Part shown: one piece after another, positions 1-9,232 of the stretch | Layout of the letters: every line of letters begins with the position of its first letter | Position numbering within the stretch: the first letter of the stretch is position 1 | Source: Acidobacteriota bacterium | Lineage (GTDB): Bacteria > Acidobacteriota > Terriglobia > Terriglobales > Acidobacteriaceae | Reading direction: 5' to 3' | Assembly (NCBI GenBank): GCA_003225055.1 | Contig: QIAU01000173.1 | Coordinates: 1 to 34,378, forward strand | DNA: 34,378 nucleotides | Notes under the pieces: model-generated | Databases searched by the model: none | Seen by the model: only the letters and a program-made list of their open reading frames with translations | What the model was told of the DNA's origin: nothing | Made by a program: the position numbers and the translations under genes

Positions 1-829
1 TTCCCGGCTTTGCCTTCGTGCCCCGGGCGGAGGCAGACATATTCTTTACCGGAAGGTCTTCGACAAACACGACGGCGTGGTTTTTGCTGATGTCGTTCGA
101 AGCCTTGGGTACGAAGTCCTTTCTGATATGGGTAATCTTGCTGTGCAACTTGGTGATTTTGGCTTTCGCCTTCCTCCAGTTGCTTGACCACTTTTTCTTA
201 CCAGCTAGCCGTCGTTCGAGTTTCGCCAGCTTCGGCAAGAACCGTTTAAGCGGTTGCAGCTGGTCTTGGTACTCACCGTCGGACAGGGTATAGAAACGAG
301 TCGCTCCCCAATCCAGACCGACCGACGATCTGGAAGCATGCACCGGCGGCTCGACTTCGCGCCGCGTGCTGATACCGACGGTGACACTCGGAATCTCGCC
401 CAGCACCTCACGGCTGTTGCGATAACGCACCCGACCAAGCTTGGGCAGCTGAATGCGGCGGTTGACTTGGTCTAGTTGGATACACTTCGGGTCGGATTCT
501 CGGAAGGAATCCCCTATGCCCTTCTTGTGAAACTTCGGAAACTCGGCTCGCTTCCTGAAAAAGTTGGTATACGCACGGTCCAGGTCGAGGCGGGCTTGCT
601 GTAAGGCATGGTCTGGGGCTTCCGACGGCCATGGGGTTTCTTGCTTCCACTCTACCAGCATCTTGTCCAGCTGGAAGCGGGTGAGCTTCTCTTTCTTCTC
701 GTATCGCTCTTTCTTGAGCGCCAACGCCTGATTGTAGACGTAACCGGCGCAACCTGCCGAACGGCTCATCTGCCGTGGCTGTTCGCCCTTAGGCATCAAC
801 TCGAATTGGAACGCTTGCCTACGTTCCAT
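1..829 (-). CDS. tnpB: IS200/IS605-family TnpB (RNA-guided nuclease-like OrfB), 3' part off the window
   Basis: Reading the minus strand from the ATG at 829 gives 276 uninterrupted codons that leave the window at its left edge. The N-terminal part carries the family pattern CAGYVYNQAL (about residues 27-36), then a helical region and the first RuvC motif VGLDWG with Asp173. The second RuvC motif, VFVEDLPVKNM with Glu257, lies near the edge. The zinc finger and the third acidic residue would be outside the window. TnpB proteins are omega/reRNA-guided RuvC nucleases encoded by IS605-type elements; the guide RNA normally overlaps the right end of the element, also off-window. There is no stop or frameshift in the visible part, so this copy may be functional, unlike the neighbouring tnpA. 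I chose the start by homology at the N-terminus; no strong ribosome-binding site is seen. Confidence 0.88.
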   Translation of the reverse strand, partial: MERRQAFQFELMPKGEQPRQMSRSAGCAGYVYNQALALKKERYEKKEKLTRFQLDKMLVEWKQETPWPSEAPDHALQQARLDLDRAYTNFFRKRAEFPKFHKKGIGDSFRESDPKCIQLDQVNRRIQLPKLGRVRYRNSREVLGEIPSVTVGISTRREVEPPVHASRSSVGLDWGATRFYTLSDGEYQDQLQPLKRFLPKLAKLERRLAGKKKWSSNWRKAKAKITKLHSKITHIRKDFVPKASNDISKNHAVVFVEDLPVKNMSASARGTKAKPG

Positions 830-850
830 GCTGGCATCATGATCTGGTGT

Positions 851-1110
851 ATGGACAAAAGCAAGGACCTTCGGCACGCTAGACACTGCGTGTTTCGAAT
901 GCATATTCATCTGGTCTTCCGAGGTCTGCTCCGACTTTGAGGCGGTGTTGGTGCAGATTGACGGTGAGAGCAAGCACGTACACTTGCTGGTGAACTACCC
1001 GCCGAATGTACTGCGGTCGCCTTCTTACTTCGCCGCATCCTGTGGCAGCCCACCGCTCGACGTAATCTAACCGCTACATCGAACAAGCGACCGCTATAGT
1101 CAAAGGGTTT
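851..1110 (+). pseudogene. tnpA: Decayed IS200/IS605 TnpA (Y1/HUH transposase) remnant
   Basis: The plus strand from 851 starts like a TnpA: MDKSKDLRHARHCVF, then MHIHLVF, which resembles the region just after the family start. A segment is then missing. In the next frame (about 933-1070) come DFEAVLVQIDG, the HUH motif region KHVHLLVNYPP, and the C-terminal signature SPSYFAASCG. A third frame continues with RYIEQATAIV, resembling the catalytic-Tyr helix. Two internal deletions and at least two frame changes make it non-functional. It is divergent from tnpB with start codons only about 20 bases apart, which is the IS605 gene arrangement. Confidence 0.8.
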
Positions 1111-1150
1111 CTCCGAATCCCAACCCGCGTTCCGTGCCTGAATCCAACCA

Positions 1151-1480
1151 TCAACGAATTCCGATCAATGGCCAATAAAACGGCACCAGGACCAACAGCG
1201 CTAGCGATTCGAAAATGCTGAGACAGATTCCGATGCGTAACATATCCTTCATCTCAAAATAGCCGTAAGAGTATCCTGTGACCATCACGCCGGATTGATA
1301 GACAAAGATTTTCCCACCGGCAGCAAAGGCCCACACTAGCCCAAGCGGCACGGCATGTATCCCGCTCACTTTGGCAAAGCTCATGAGGGGAGGCACGGAC
1401 GTGGCCAACATCGAGATCTCATTGCCAAGAAAGATGTGATAGAGGAACGCCGGGGGAGGGGTGTGCAGGTGAGAATTGAC
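1151..1480 (-). pseudogene. C-terminal remnant of an SLC13/DASS-type anion permease
   Basis: The minus-strand frame is open from 1480 down to the stop at 1151. It reads LYHIFLGNEISMLATSVPP, then LVWAFAAGGKIFVYQSG, GYSYGYFEMKDMLRIG and a last hydrophobic segment ending VPFYWPLIG. This looks like the last third of a divalent anion:sodium symporter (SLC13), with two or three transmembrane helices. A complete permease would be 450-600 residues; only about 100 remain. The upstream side hits a stop codon at 1481-1483 and then the end of the TonB receptor gene. An internal ATG at 1411 could in principle start an 86-residue peptide, but I regard this as a relic. Family assignment is from memory of motifs and is moderately sure. 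Confidence 0.6.
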
Positions 1481-1518
1481 TTATTGACGACGCGGTGGAG
1501 CAAGATTGCTTTCGTCAC

Positions 1519-4500
1519 CTACCAGAGAAACTTGAGCGCAAACTGCAACTGACGATTGCTGGCTGCAGTGCTGTTGATTGTGTTGAAGTCACCAATTTCG
1601 CTGATGTCAACAGGGCCTAGCGGAAATCTGCCACTCGGATCATATTGCGCATAAGTATCCACAAACGGGCTTGGCATCGAGAAGATAGGGTGATTCAGGA
1701 AATTGAAAGCTTCGAATCGAAACTGTAATTTTAGGCGTTCCGATATGGCAGTGGTCTTCATGGCGACGAAATCAAAGCTCACAAATCTTGGCCCGCGCAA
1801 AGCACCGCGGCGTGCCGTACCGAACACCTCTGCATCGGTTGGTTGAGCAAAGGCGGAGAGATTCCAAAAACTAAGAATGGACTTCGGGCCATTGTTTGGG
1901 TTGCCAAGAAGATCGCAAAAATCCTGTTCGAAGTTGACGCTGTTCACCGCGGCATCGCTGGTTGTAAGACACGAGGCTGCAAAGCCACTGCGAACCGTGC
2001 TGATCCCGCCGACCTGCCAGCCTCCCAGCAGCTTTTCAACGGGGCCAGACCAGCCCGTGCCCCAGCGCCGGCCTCTTCCGAAGGGAATCTCATAGAGTCC
2101 GCTGTTTACCCAGTTGATCTTGGCATCGAATGCGGATGGTCCGTAATCGAGCCTCAGATCGTAGATGTGGGGAGTCGCCTGGCCAAAACCGCCGTCTCTC
2201 GTAGCCGAGGCTGTATCCAGACTTTTGGACCAGGCAAATGAGCTTAGGAAGGTGAAGCCACCCGAGAAACGTTTTTCAACCTTGCTCTGCAAGGCATTGT
2301 AGTTCGCAGAAGTAAAGTTTTCGAATACGTTGTAAAAGTTGCCCAGTGATTCATATTTCTGCGGCAAATATGTGACCGGCTGCACTACCTTGTCGCGCTG
2401 CATCAGAGGGTAGGTCTGGTTGGCGTCAATCAGGTGAGGCAGATGCGTGGACGCCGATCCTACATACGCGACTTCGAGAACCAGGTCTTTCGCCAGTTCT
2501 TGCTGCACTCCAAAGCTCCATTGCTGAATCCGCGAAGTCTTAAGGTGCGGATCTACCGTGAACATTGACGGTTGAATGATGATTTGGGAGGTGTTGCTGA
2601 AGATCTGATCGACGACGGAAAAGTCCCCTTTGCGAATGAACTTGGCTGCGCGCGGCGCATTTCGCGCAAAGTCGAACCAAGGATTGGCATTCATCGAGGA
2701 ATAAAAGATTCCTGCGCCCCCCCGTATCACGGTCTTGTCGTGGCCAAACCCAGGAGACCATGAGAAGCCGAACCGTGGCGCCAGGTTAGTACGGTCTGTA
2801 AATACCAGGTTGTGGCCTAACCGATTGTCCCGCACGTAAGGCAGATAGGTAGGCGAGGTCGGATCCGAATCAAATCGCACGGGAGGAAAGTCTTGATAAG
2901 GATCGCCACTTCCCGGCCTTACGACGACAGGGGTAGAGCCGCGGAAATCTACATTAACCATGGCATCGTCGAGATCGTGCCAATACGGCGCAAGCTCATA
3001 GCGCACGCCGAAATTCAAGGTTAGATTCCGCGCTGGTTTGAAATCGTCCTGAGCATAGTAGGCCTGCGTCCAGCGGAACAGATGCACATGGGAATCACCG
3101 GTGGCAACTTCGGAGTCGTTGCTAACACCGAGAAGCATCGATGCAAGCGACAAACCGCCGGTCCCGTCCAGTGCCCCGGTGGCAATCGCAGGAGATGTAA
3201 ATGATCCCCGTGCAATGTTGTGCGACAGCAGGTTCAAATTTTCATGCCGGAAGTTCGCTCCGATCTTGAGCACATGGCGGCCTTTGATCATTGAAAAATC
3301 GTCGCCATATTCGTAAGTCGACTGGACCTTCCGCAACGGGTGGCCGAACGCATCCTCGCCGAGACCCAGGAAGTGGTCGCCCTCCCCTAAAAAGTTGGGA
3401 GTTCCAAAATCAAGCGGGTCGTCGGAAGCGCCCGAAATGCCGAGTTGCGCAACCACATTGGTAGTGCCGGCGAGTGGGCCCACGCGCCTGGAGTTTACGC
3501 GCAACCAGTTGACCTTGGCCTCATTCACCATGGTAGAGCTGATGGTCCACGAATAATGTATGGTTGTGATCTGAGTCTTTACCGCTTCGAATAAGTTCCT
3601 CACTGGTTGCACGTTATTGATCGTATTGTCCTCCCGGCCCCACGAATACCTTCCCCATAGTGTTGTCTTAGGGTTGAGGACGTAGTCAATCCTGCCTGCC
3701 GCCTGGTCGAAATTTGTGGGAAGGCTGACGACGCTGGTCAAATTGTTCAGGAGACCTGAGCGGTTCGGCTTAGGCACATACGAAGAAGACAGAAAGTTTG
3801 ATGTAGCGGCGTTCCAGCACTGCTGCGGGATCGTCATCCCCGGCCAGGGGACATCCGTAGGGTCAGGGTTGAAGCATCCATTCGGTAACGTGTTACCAAG
3901 CCGAAAGTCTGATGAGTGCGGCATGTAAATCGGTATACCGTATTCGGAGAAATTTCCGTTCCGAGCGTTCAAGGTTGGAACGGTTGCGGTTTGGGCTGCG
4001 CTCGTACGATCGCGCAGGCCTTCGTAGCTACCGAAGAAAAACAACTTGTCCTTGATGATTTTTCCTCCGGCAGTCGCACCGAATTGGTTGCGATGAAATG
4101 GCGGTTTTGGCGCGCCGGGAAAGCTATTAATGTCATTGAAAAAGTCCTTCGCGTCCACGGCCTGGTTGCGGAGGAATTCGTAAGCCGTCCCGTGAAATGA
4201 ATTCGTCCCGCCTCTGGTGACAGCATTCACCTGGGCTGCACCCCGCCCGAACTCGGCGGTGTAGGAATTCGTCTGAACCTTGAACTCCTGAATCTCGTCA
4301 ATCGAGGGAACGGCTCCGAACGTGTTGAAATCCGGTGCGGTATTGGTTGCGCCATTCAGAAGGAAGTTGGTGTCTTGAGCTCGCGCACCGCCTAGGGAAT
4401 ATTGATTGGTCACGCGCTGTCCAACATCGCGAACTTCCTGAAAGGCGGTGTTGCTGTCCTTACTGAACGTAACGCCAGGGCCTAGTGTGGCAAGATCCAG

Positions 4501-4983
4501 GTAGTTGCGGCCGTTCAGCGGTAGATCCACCACGCGCTGATTGTCAATCACCTGGCCGACAGTGCTCGATTCGGTATCGAGCAGTGGTGCCTCACCCACA
4601 ATGTTTACGGTTTCACTGACCTGGCCGAGTTCCAGCTTTACATCGATACGGCCCTTCTGGTCCACTTGCAGCTCGAAAGCAGGGACGGCAGCAGTCCGAA
4701 AACTGGTGTGTTTCACGGTAACGGAATAGTTTCCGGGGGTAAGGCCAGTGACAGCATAGCTGCCAGTATCAGTGGTTCGTGTCGTATGAGGAACATTGCG
4801 ATCAACATTCGTCACGATTACCTCAGCGTTTGGAACCACGGCACCGCTGGCATCGGAAACCAAGCCGGTAACGCTGCCTGTGCCGATCTGCGCCAGACCG
4901 ACGCCGGGAATCAAGAGCAGCACAGCAACACACATGAGTTGAGAAACGATTCTTTCGGCGTGAAATCGGTTTAGCGTTAACAC
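1519..4983 (-). CDS. TonB-dependent receptor, Oar-like, with N-terminal carboxypeptidase-regulatory-like domain
   Basis: A 1154-residue outer-membrane protein. Residues 1 to about 31 form a signal peptide (hydrophobic [11 protein letters not shown], then Q). Residues about 35-115 are a carboxypeptidase-regulatory-like Ig fold ([18 protein letters not shown], then GNYSVTV). A plug domain follows, with [25 protein letters not shown] and the loop [20 protein letters not shown]. The long beta-barrel ends in the aromatic C-terminus QFALKFLW expected for Bam insertion. Such receptors are strongly expanded in Acidobacteriota and are thought to import glycans, peptides or other large solutes; the substrate cannot be read from sequence. 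Translation starts at a GTG (4981-4983) preceded by GGGAGGA. It stands alone, followed downstream by a permease relic. The oxidoreductase block lies upstream on the same strand and may be functionally linked (inference). Confidence 0.93.
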   Translation of the reverse strand: MLTLNRFHAERIVSQLMCVAVLLLIPGVGLAQIGTGSVTGLVSDASGAVVPNAEVIVTNVDRNVPHTTRTTDTGSYAVTGLTPGNYSVTVKHTSFRTAAVPAFELQVDQKGRIDVKLELGQVSETVNIVGEAPLLDTESSTVGQVIDNQRVVDLPLNGRNYLDLATLGPGVTFSKDSNTAFQEVRDVGQRVTNQYSLGGARAQDTNFLLNGATNTAPDFNTFGAVPSIDEIQEFKVQTNSYTAEFGRGAAQVNAVTRGGTNSFHGTAYEFLRNQAVDAKDFFNDINSFPGAPKPPFHRNQFGATAGGKIIKDKLFFFGSYEGLRDRTSAAQTATVPTLNARNGNFSEYGIPIYMPHSSDFRLGNTLPNGCFNPDPTDVPWPGMTIPQQCWNAATSNFLSSSYVPKPNRSGLLNNLTSVVSLPTNFDQAAGRIDYVLNPKTTLWGRYSWGREDNTINNVQPVRNLFEAVKTQITTIHYSWTISSTMVNEAKVNWLRVNSRRVGPLAGTTNVVAQLGISGASDDPLDFGTPNFLGEGDHFLGLGEDAFGHPLRKVQSTYEYGDDFSMIKGRHVLKIGANFRHENLNLLSHNIARGSFTSPAIATGALDGTGGLSLASMLLGVSNDSEVATGDSHVHLFRWTQAYYAQDDFKPARNLTLNFGVRYELAPYWHDLDDAMVNVDFRGSTPVVVRPGSGDPYQDFPPVRFDSDPTSPTYLPYVRDNRLGHNLVFTDRTNLAPRFGFSWSPGFGHDKTVIRGGAGIFYSSMNANPWFDFARNAPRAAKFIRKGDFSVVDQIFSNTSQIIIQPSMFTVDPHLKTSRIQQWSFGVQQELAKDLVLEVAYVGSASTHLPHLIDANQTYPLMQRDKVVQPVTYLPQKYESLGNFYNVFENFTSANYNALQSKVEKRFSGGFTFLSSFAWSKSLDTASATRDGGFGQATPHIYDLRLDYGPSAFDAKINWVNSGLYEIPFGRGRRWGTGWSGPVEKLLGGWQVGGISTVRSGFAASCLTTSDAAVNSVNFEQDFCDLLGNPNNGPKSILSFWNLSAFAQPTDAEVFGTARRGALRGPRFVSFDFVAMKTTAISERLKLQFRFEAFNFLNHPIFSMPSPFVDTYAQYDPSGRFPLGPVDISEIGDFNTINSTAASNRQLQFALKFLW

Positions 4984-5360
4984 AGGTTTATCCTCCCGGC
5001 CAACAGGCTGCTGGTTTGTTTCGCTTCCGCAAAGCTCTGATTTGAAGTGTTTCCAATTGGGAAGCGTTCGGCTTGGCTCCGAGGGTTATTCAGCATCCAC
5101 TCACATTCAACTATTCTGACTGGTTAAGACCTATGCGACGGGATTCAGCGCTGGAGTTGCAGAGCTGGACGGGCGTTCCCGACCGCATTTTCTCCCAGCT
5201 CAAAAGATAGGGTACCGATCATTCCTCTCACAGTCCGAACCATCCCGACGCCCCATTCCTCTACGTGTCGCCGTTGATCAGCCAAACAGCACGGCGGCAG
5301 CTTGTAGCACGGTGTTTCCGAGCTTGTCAAGCAGTTTGGGTGTCAAAGCGGTCATGAAAA
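4984..5360. other. Intergenic region upstream of the TonB receptor, no gene recognised
   Basis: About 380 bases between the receptor start and an IS110 relic. It must hold the receptor promoter. A ribosome-binding site (GGGAGGA) sits just before the GTG start, but I see no convincing -35/-10 pair. Small open frames on the minus strand (5145-5330, and a 25-codon frame from the ATG at 5354) have no recognisable product and are probably chance. Confidence 0.5.
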
Positions 5361-5573
5361 TTATCTCTCCGGGCCTATGCTGCTTTCTGTCGTGGTTAGT
5401 GCCACGGAGTAGCCCAAACATTCGAGTCGATGAACCAGATTGCGAGTTAAGTCAGGCCGGTTGAACTTGTCCAAGCAGAGATCGCCGCACGAGACGTTCT
5501 AGGAAGCCATGTGATAGATGGATAACAAGACCTTATGGGCGACCGCCAGGACGGCTGCGCCAGCCAAAGTTCC
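5361..5573 (-). pseudogene. C-terminal relic of an IS110-family transposase
   Basis: Directly after the GMC dehydrogenase stop, one minus-strand frame reads TLAGAAVLAVAHKVLLSIYHM, an in-frame TAG (5499-5501), then FNRPDLTRNLVHRLECLGY and a stop at 5361-5363. This matches the far C-terminus of IS110-type transposases, where a VAHKLL helix is followed some 30 residues later by a RLExLGY helix close to the end. Only about 70 codons survive, with one nonsense codon, so it is a dead fragment. No inverted repeats are seen, as expected for IS110. Its abutment with the GMC stop suggests that an old insertion, or a deletion after it, set the 3' boundary of that gene. Confidence 0.62.
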
Positions 5574-7262
5574 CTAAATGTTTCCCTTCTTCATCTGCTG
5601 CACGGCATAATCACACGCGCGCGCTGTTAGTGCCATATATGTGAGCGATGGATTCACGCAGGACGACGAAACCATGGCCGCACCATCGGTGACGAACAGG
5701 TTTTTGACGTCATGCGCCTGATTATAGGAGTTAAGGACCGAAGTCTTCGGCTCGCGTCCCATACGGGCTGTTCCCATCTCATGAATCGAAAACCCTGGCG
5801 GATCATCGTCAGTGAAAGGCTCGATGGCTCTCGCTCCGGCTGCCGCCAACATCTCCGCCGCTGCAATCGACATATCTTTCCGGATTGCGCGTTCGTTCGC
5901 ACCCCAGGCGCAATGTATCTTCAATACCGGAATTCCCCACGCATCAACCTTCTCGCTGTCGAGCTCCGCGTAGTTATTATGATTCGGCAGGCATTCGCCG
6001 TACCCCTGAAAGCTGAACCGCCAGGGGCCGGGTCGGCTCAGCGACTGCTTAAGCTCCGGGCCAAATCCTCCCTGCAGGATTCCTCGCTCCCAGCCTTCAC
6101 GGTGTCCGCCTCCTTCGAAACCATATCCCCGCAGAAACTCGACTTGCTTTGTCCTCAGGTTTCGAAATCGCGGAACGTAAATCCCATTTGGCCGTCTGCC
6201 GATCACAGTGCGGTGTTCATTGCCAGGAATGATTGCTGTTGCTCCTCCACCCTTCACATGGTCCATCAGGTTGTGGCCCAGCTCCCCGCTCGAATTCGCC
6301 AGCCCGTTTGAAAATTCCGCAGTGGCAGAGTTGAACAAGATGCGCACCGATTCCAACGCGGAAGCGCACAGGAAAATCACTCTGCTGCGAAATTGCATTG
6401 TTGCGCCGGTCTCTGCGTCGATCACGCGTACTCCAGTCGCCTTGCGCGTTCGCGGATCAAAACTCACGCTGTGCACAATGCTGTGTGGCCGCAAGGTCAT
6501 TCGTCCAGTCATTTCCGCCGCCGGGAGCGTGGCGTTGACACTGCTGAAGTATGACCGGGTGATACACCCTCTTTCACAAGGGCCACAGTAATGGCAAGGT
6601 GCGCGGCCACGATGGCGTTCGGTCAAAACAGCCGCGCGCCCGATCGTCAACACGCGTTCTCCGCCGAAGGTTTTGGCAATTGCGTCTCGGACGACTGCCT
6701 CGGCGCAATTCAGCTCCATCGGCGGCAAAAATTTGCTGTCAGGTAACTGTGGCAGGCCCAGCGCCTCGCCGCTGATTCCGATGAAATCTTCCACGTAGTC
6801 GTACCAGGGCGCAATGTCTGCGTAACGAATCGGCCAATCAATGGCAATGCCTTCGCGAACGTTTGCTTCAAAATCCAAGTCGCTCCATCGGTAAACTTGG
6901 CGACCCCACGTTATCGAACGCCCACCTACCTGGCGGCCGCGAATCCACCGGAACGGCTTGCCGGGTTCCGTCGTGTAGGGATGCTCTTTGTCGTTTACGA
7001 AGAACTTCGCCGACCACTCATCACACGCATAACAAGTGCTCTGAATGGGCTGATCTTCCTGTAATCGGCGGCGATCGCGCATTCCCCGAAATTTCATCTC
7101 CCAAGACGGAACGTGCTCGACATAGTCTTTCCCCGGCTGAATTGGACGCCCAGCTTCGAGCACAAGGGTTTTCAATCCTTTCTCGGTCAACTCCTTCGCC
7201 GCCCACCCGCCGGTCATTCCGGAGCCGACTACAATCGCGTCGTAGCTCGTCTCAGCCTTCAC
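5574..7262 (-). CDS. GMC-family FAD oxidoreductase (sugar/polyol or glycoside dehydrogenase type)
   Basis: A 562-residue GMC oxidoreductase of normal length. The N-terminal Rossmann motif VVGSGMTGG (11-19) binds the FAD ADP moiety, followed by LVLEAG. The second GMC block is GRQVGGRSITWGRQVYRW (109-126). The C-terminal catalytic block has FSIHEMGTARMG (His494), then CVNPSLTYMALTARAC (Asn537), the usual His/Asn pair. A cysteine cluster CHYCGPCERGC (Cys223, 226, 229, 233) resembles the Cys-rich segment of membrane-linked FAD glucose dehydrogenases that carry a 3Fe-4S cluster; a second CxxC is at 77-80. It starts at GTG and lies 5 bases downstream of the small-subunit gene, so the pair is probably translated together. 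Likely role: periplasmic oxidation of a sugar or glycoside with electrons passed on; the substrate is unknown. Confidence 0.92.
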   Translation of the reverse strand: MKAETSYDAIVVGSGMTGGWAAKELTEKGLKTLVLEAGRPIQPGKDYVEHVPSWEMKFRGMRDRRRLQEDQPIQSTCYACDEWSAKFFVNDKEHPYTTEPGKPFRWIRGRQVGGRSITWGRQVYRWSDLDFEANVREGIAIDWPIRYADIAPWYDYVEDFIGISGEALGLPQLPDSKFLPPMELNCAEAVVRDAIAKTFGGERVLTIGRAAVLTERHRGRAPCHYCGPCERGCITRSYFSSVNATLPAAEMTGRMTLRPHSIVHSVSFDPRTRKATGVRVIDAETGATMQFRSRVIFLCASALESVRILFNSATAEFSNGLANSSGELGHNLMDHVKGGGATAIIPGNEHRTVIGRRPNGIYVPRFRNLRTKQVEFLRGYGFEGGGHREGWERGILQGGFGPELKQSLSRPGPWRFSFQGYGECLPNHNNYAELDSEKVDAWGIPVLKIHCAWGANERAIRKDMSIAAAEMLAAAGARAIEPFTDDDPPGFSIHEMGTARMGREPKTSVLNSYNQAHDVKNLFVTDGAAMVSSSCVNPSLTYMALTARACDYAVQQMKKGNI

Positions 7263-7267
7263 TGGTT

Positions 7268-7870
7268 CTATCGTCCCTTTTTCGTCTCTTGGTCATCCGC
7301 GCAACTGTCGTAGTGATTGGGCACCAATTCAAACCCTAGTTCTCTGATGGCCCCTTCTTCAGACGTGTAATAGCCCGTCAACGTGAGCCTTCGTATCATG
7401 TAGTAAAAGTTCCTTTCCGGCTTTGGCAGTGAACCTCGGTATGGCCGGGCATGATCTCGCACTGCTTCCGCCTCCTCATTCATCTGCTCTCCCAGTTCCG
7501 CTAGAACCGCTGCCTGCTGACGCAGCGAGCAATCGGCGAATTTTTTCTCAAACAACGATTGCGTGCGAGAGTCCACCTCTGCCAGACCGTTTAAGAAACA
7601 GTGCCGCTCCTCATCGCTATACCATTCGGTCAGAATCAGGTCGATGAATTGGTTCACGCCAACATCAGTAGCGCCCGGCGTCTCCGTCCTGGGAATGATC
7701 AGCTCTGCAATCGCAGTGACGGTTGCGTTTTGGTGGGAATCCAGGGTCCGCAGCCCGGTCTGGGTTCCGAGCACAACACGTGCCTCCTGCAGCGCTGCAA
7801 ATAGATTGCGTGGCGCCAGTTGGAGTGCCAGGCCCGTCGCCAGCAAACGCAGCGCTTCACGTCTCTCCAT
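7268..7870 (-). CDS. Gluconate 2-dehydrogenase subunit 3-like protein (Tat-type small subunit)
   Basis: A 200-residue protein starting MERREALRLLATGLALQL, a short Tat-like signal (RR followed by a hydrophobic stretch). The mature part contains the family pattern ELIIPRTETPGATDVGVNQFID (about residues 57-78), in two pieces ELIIPRTETPGA and GVNQFID, plus the later FYYMIRRLTLTGYYTSEEG. Small subunits of this type accompany GMC dehydrogenases and are needed for their export through Tat and for assembly. The gene lies immediately upstream of the GMC gene (gap 5 bases) as expected for a complex. No cytochrome c subunit gene is visible in the window, so the electron acceptor protein must be elsewhere or absent. 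Confidence 0.88.
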   Translation of the reverse strand: MERREALRLLATGLALQLAPRNLFAALQEARVVLGTQTGLRTLDSHQNATVTAIAELIIPRTETPGATDVGVNQFIDLILTEWYSDEERHCFLNGLAEVDSRTQSLFEKKFADCSLRQQAAVLAELGEQMNEEAEAVRDHARPYRGSLPKPERNFYYMIRRLTLTGYYTSEEGAIRELGFELVPNHYDSCADDQETKKGR

Positions 7871-8364
7871 AAGAACAAGCTCCGATCGTCGTCAACGTTC
7901 CCCAGCGTCTCTAGTTACTCAATCTGCTCACCGTTGTGACATGATATCTCTGACTGAAGATGAAATGTCGTGACAATTGGTGAGAGTAGGAGATCATGCG
8001 ACAGATGATCTTCTGCACCCAGGCAATGCGACGGCACCTGGATGCTACAAAGACAGAGGAGTTCAATGCAAATCACATGGATCGACGGCTCATCTAAACT
8101 ATATTGCCCCTCCCATTGGGCCCTCTCTCGATGAGACGACATGCCGAACCGCGAAAGAGACTTGGGCAGGAATTGCGGCAGATCCCGAACTAAGTGGCGC
8201 ATGAACCAGGAAGAGTGCGCTCACCTGGAAAGCACCTTACGAGTGTTTCACAAAGCACGCCAGCTGTAAGTGCCAGTATTTTTGTTAGCGGTCGCGTAAA
8301 CTGGGGCCAATAGCTACACTCTCAGGAAGGCTGGGAAATTTTCGGCTCTTTTACAAGGGCCTCA
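7871..8364. other. Intergenic region between divergent small-subunit gene and MFS relic
   Basis: About 490 bases between divergently oriented reading frames. It must contain the promoter of the dehydrogenase pair and formerly that of the MFS gene. Open frames of 75-95 codons on both strands have no recognisable motifs. I see no RNA gene, clear promoter or repeat. Confidence 0.5.
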
Positions 8365-9200
8365 ATGAGCGTCTTCTACGGCGGGTGGATTGTCCTCGCT
8401 GCGTTCCTGAATCTTTTCTTCTCGGTCGGGATCATCTACGGCTTCCCCGTCTTTTATCCCGCTATGGTCGATGCGCTCGGGTTTACCCGGGCGCAATTGA
8501 CTCAGGGCTTTCTGGTGGGATTCCTGCTGGCGGCTCTGTTATTCGGAATCCTGGCAGGCGTTCTGATCGACCGATTGGGATCTCGTCAGGTGATTCGGAT
8601 TGGAATTTGGTGCGTGGGGTTGCCGCTGATTCCCATGGGAAGCATGACACGCCTGTGGCAATACTATCTGCTCTGTATCATGGAAGTCGTCGTTACGTAC
8701 TGACCGGACTGACCGGACCTATTCCCAACCAGGTATTAAAGGCCAGGGATATTCCCTGAGTACAGCTTCCCGTATATCGAGTTCTCCACTGACTTCGAGC
8801 CTCGCAGGCCGGGTGATCGTTGGCTAGCTTGCCGATCACTACAACAGGAAGAATGTTATGGCCTTGTTTTACCTGGTGCTCGGACTGGCAATTCCCCTAC
8901 TGTTCGTGGCCCGAGCCTGCCGCCATCTGGGGATTTGCCATGCTTTTCGGCTTTGCGATGGGCGCCGACTACATGCTGATTCCGCTGGTGACGGCGGACT
9001 GCTTCGGCTGGCTTGTCGGCCTTGGGAAAGATCCTGTCTTTGATCATGATGGGATATTCACTCGGCCAATGGTTTGCACCTTGGATGGCGAAGAATCTTC
9101 GATGCCCGCCACAGCTATATAGGATCTTGCCTGGATCGTCATGGCCGCACGCTGCGACTGTGGGCGCTGCATTGATCTATGGGGTAACGCCGGAGGCGGG
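8365..9200 (+). pseudogene. Decayed major facilitator superfamily transporter
   Basis: The first 112 codons read well as an MFS N-terminus: GGWIVLAAFLNLFFSVGIIYG, GFLVGFLLAALLFGILAG, then the loop LIDRLGSRQV, a variant of the GxLxDRxGxR motif. At about 8697 the frame breaks; the next frame carries YVLTGLTGPIPNQVLKAR, with a small tandem duplication of ctgaccgga. Then a large internal piece is missing. From about 8910 come IWGFAMLFGFAMGADYMLIP and TADCFG, another shift to SALGKILSLIMMGYSLGQWF, and finally ALIYGVTP. Three frame changes, stops and a deletion of well over 100 residues make this a pseudogene. It lies between the GMC pair and the aldo/keto reductase, so it was probably the inner-membrane importer of the same catabolic block (inference). 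Confidence 0.8.
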
Positions 9201-9232
9201 TATAAGATACTCTCGGGAATTCCGGAGGGATC

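Noticed and set aside
408-752. 114-codon minus-strand frame inside the tnpB region
   Set aside because: It is a shadow of tnpB, whose own frame gives continuous family motifs on the same strand.
7915-8202. 95-codon minus-strand frame in the 7.9-8.3 kb gap
   Set aside because: No motif, no ribosome-binding site, and competing frames on the other strand of similar length; probably chance.
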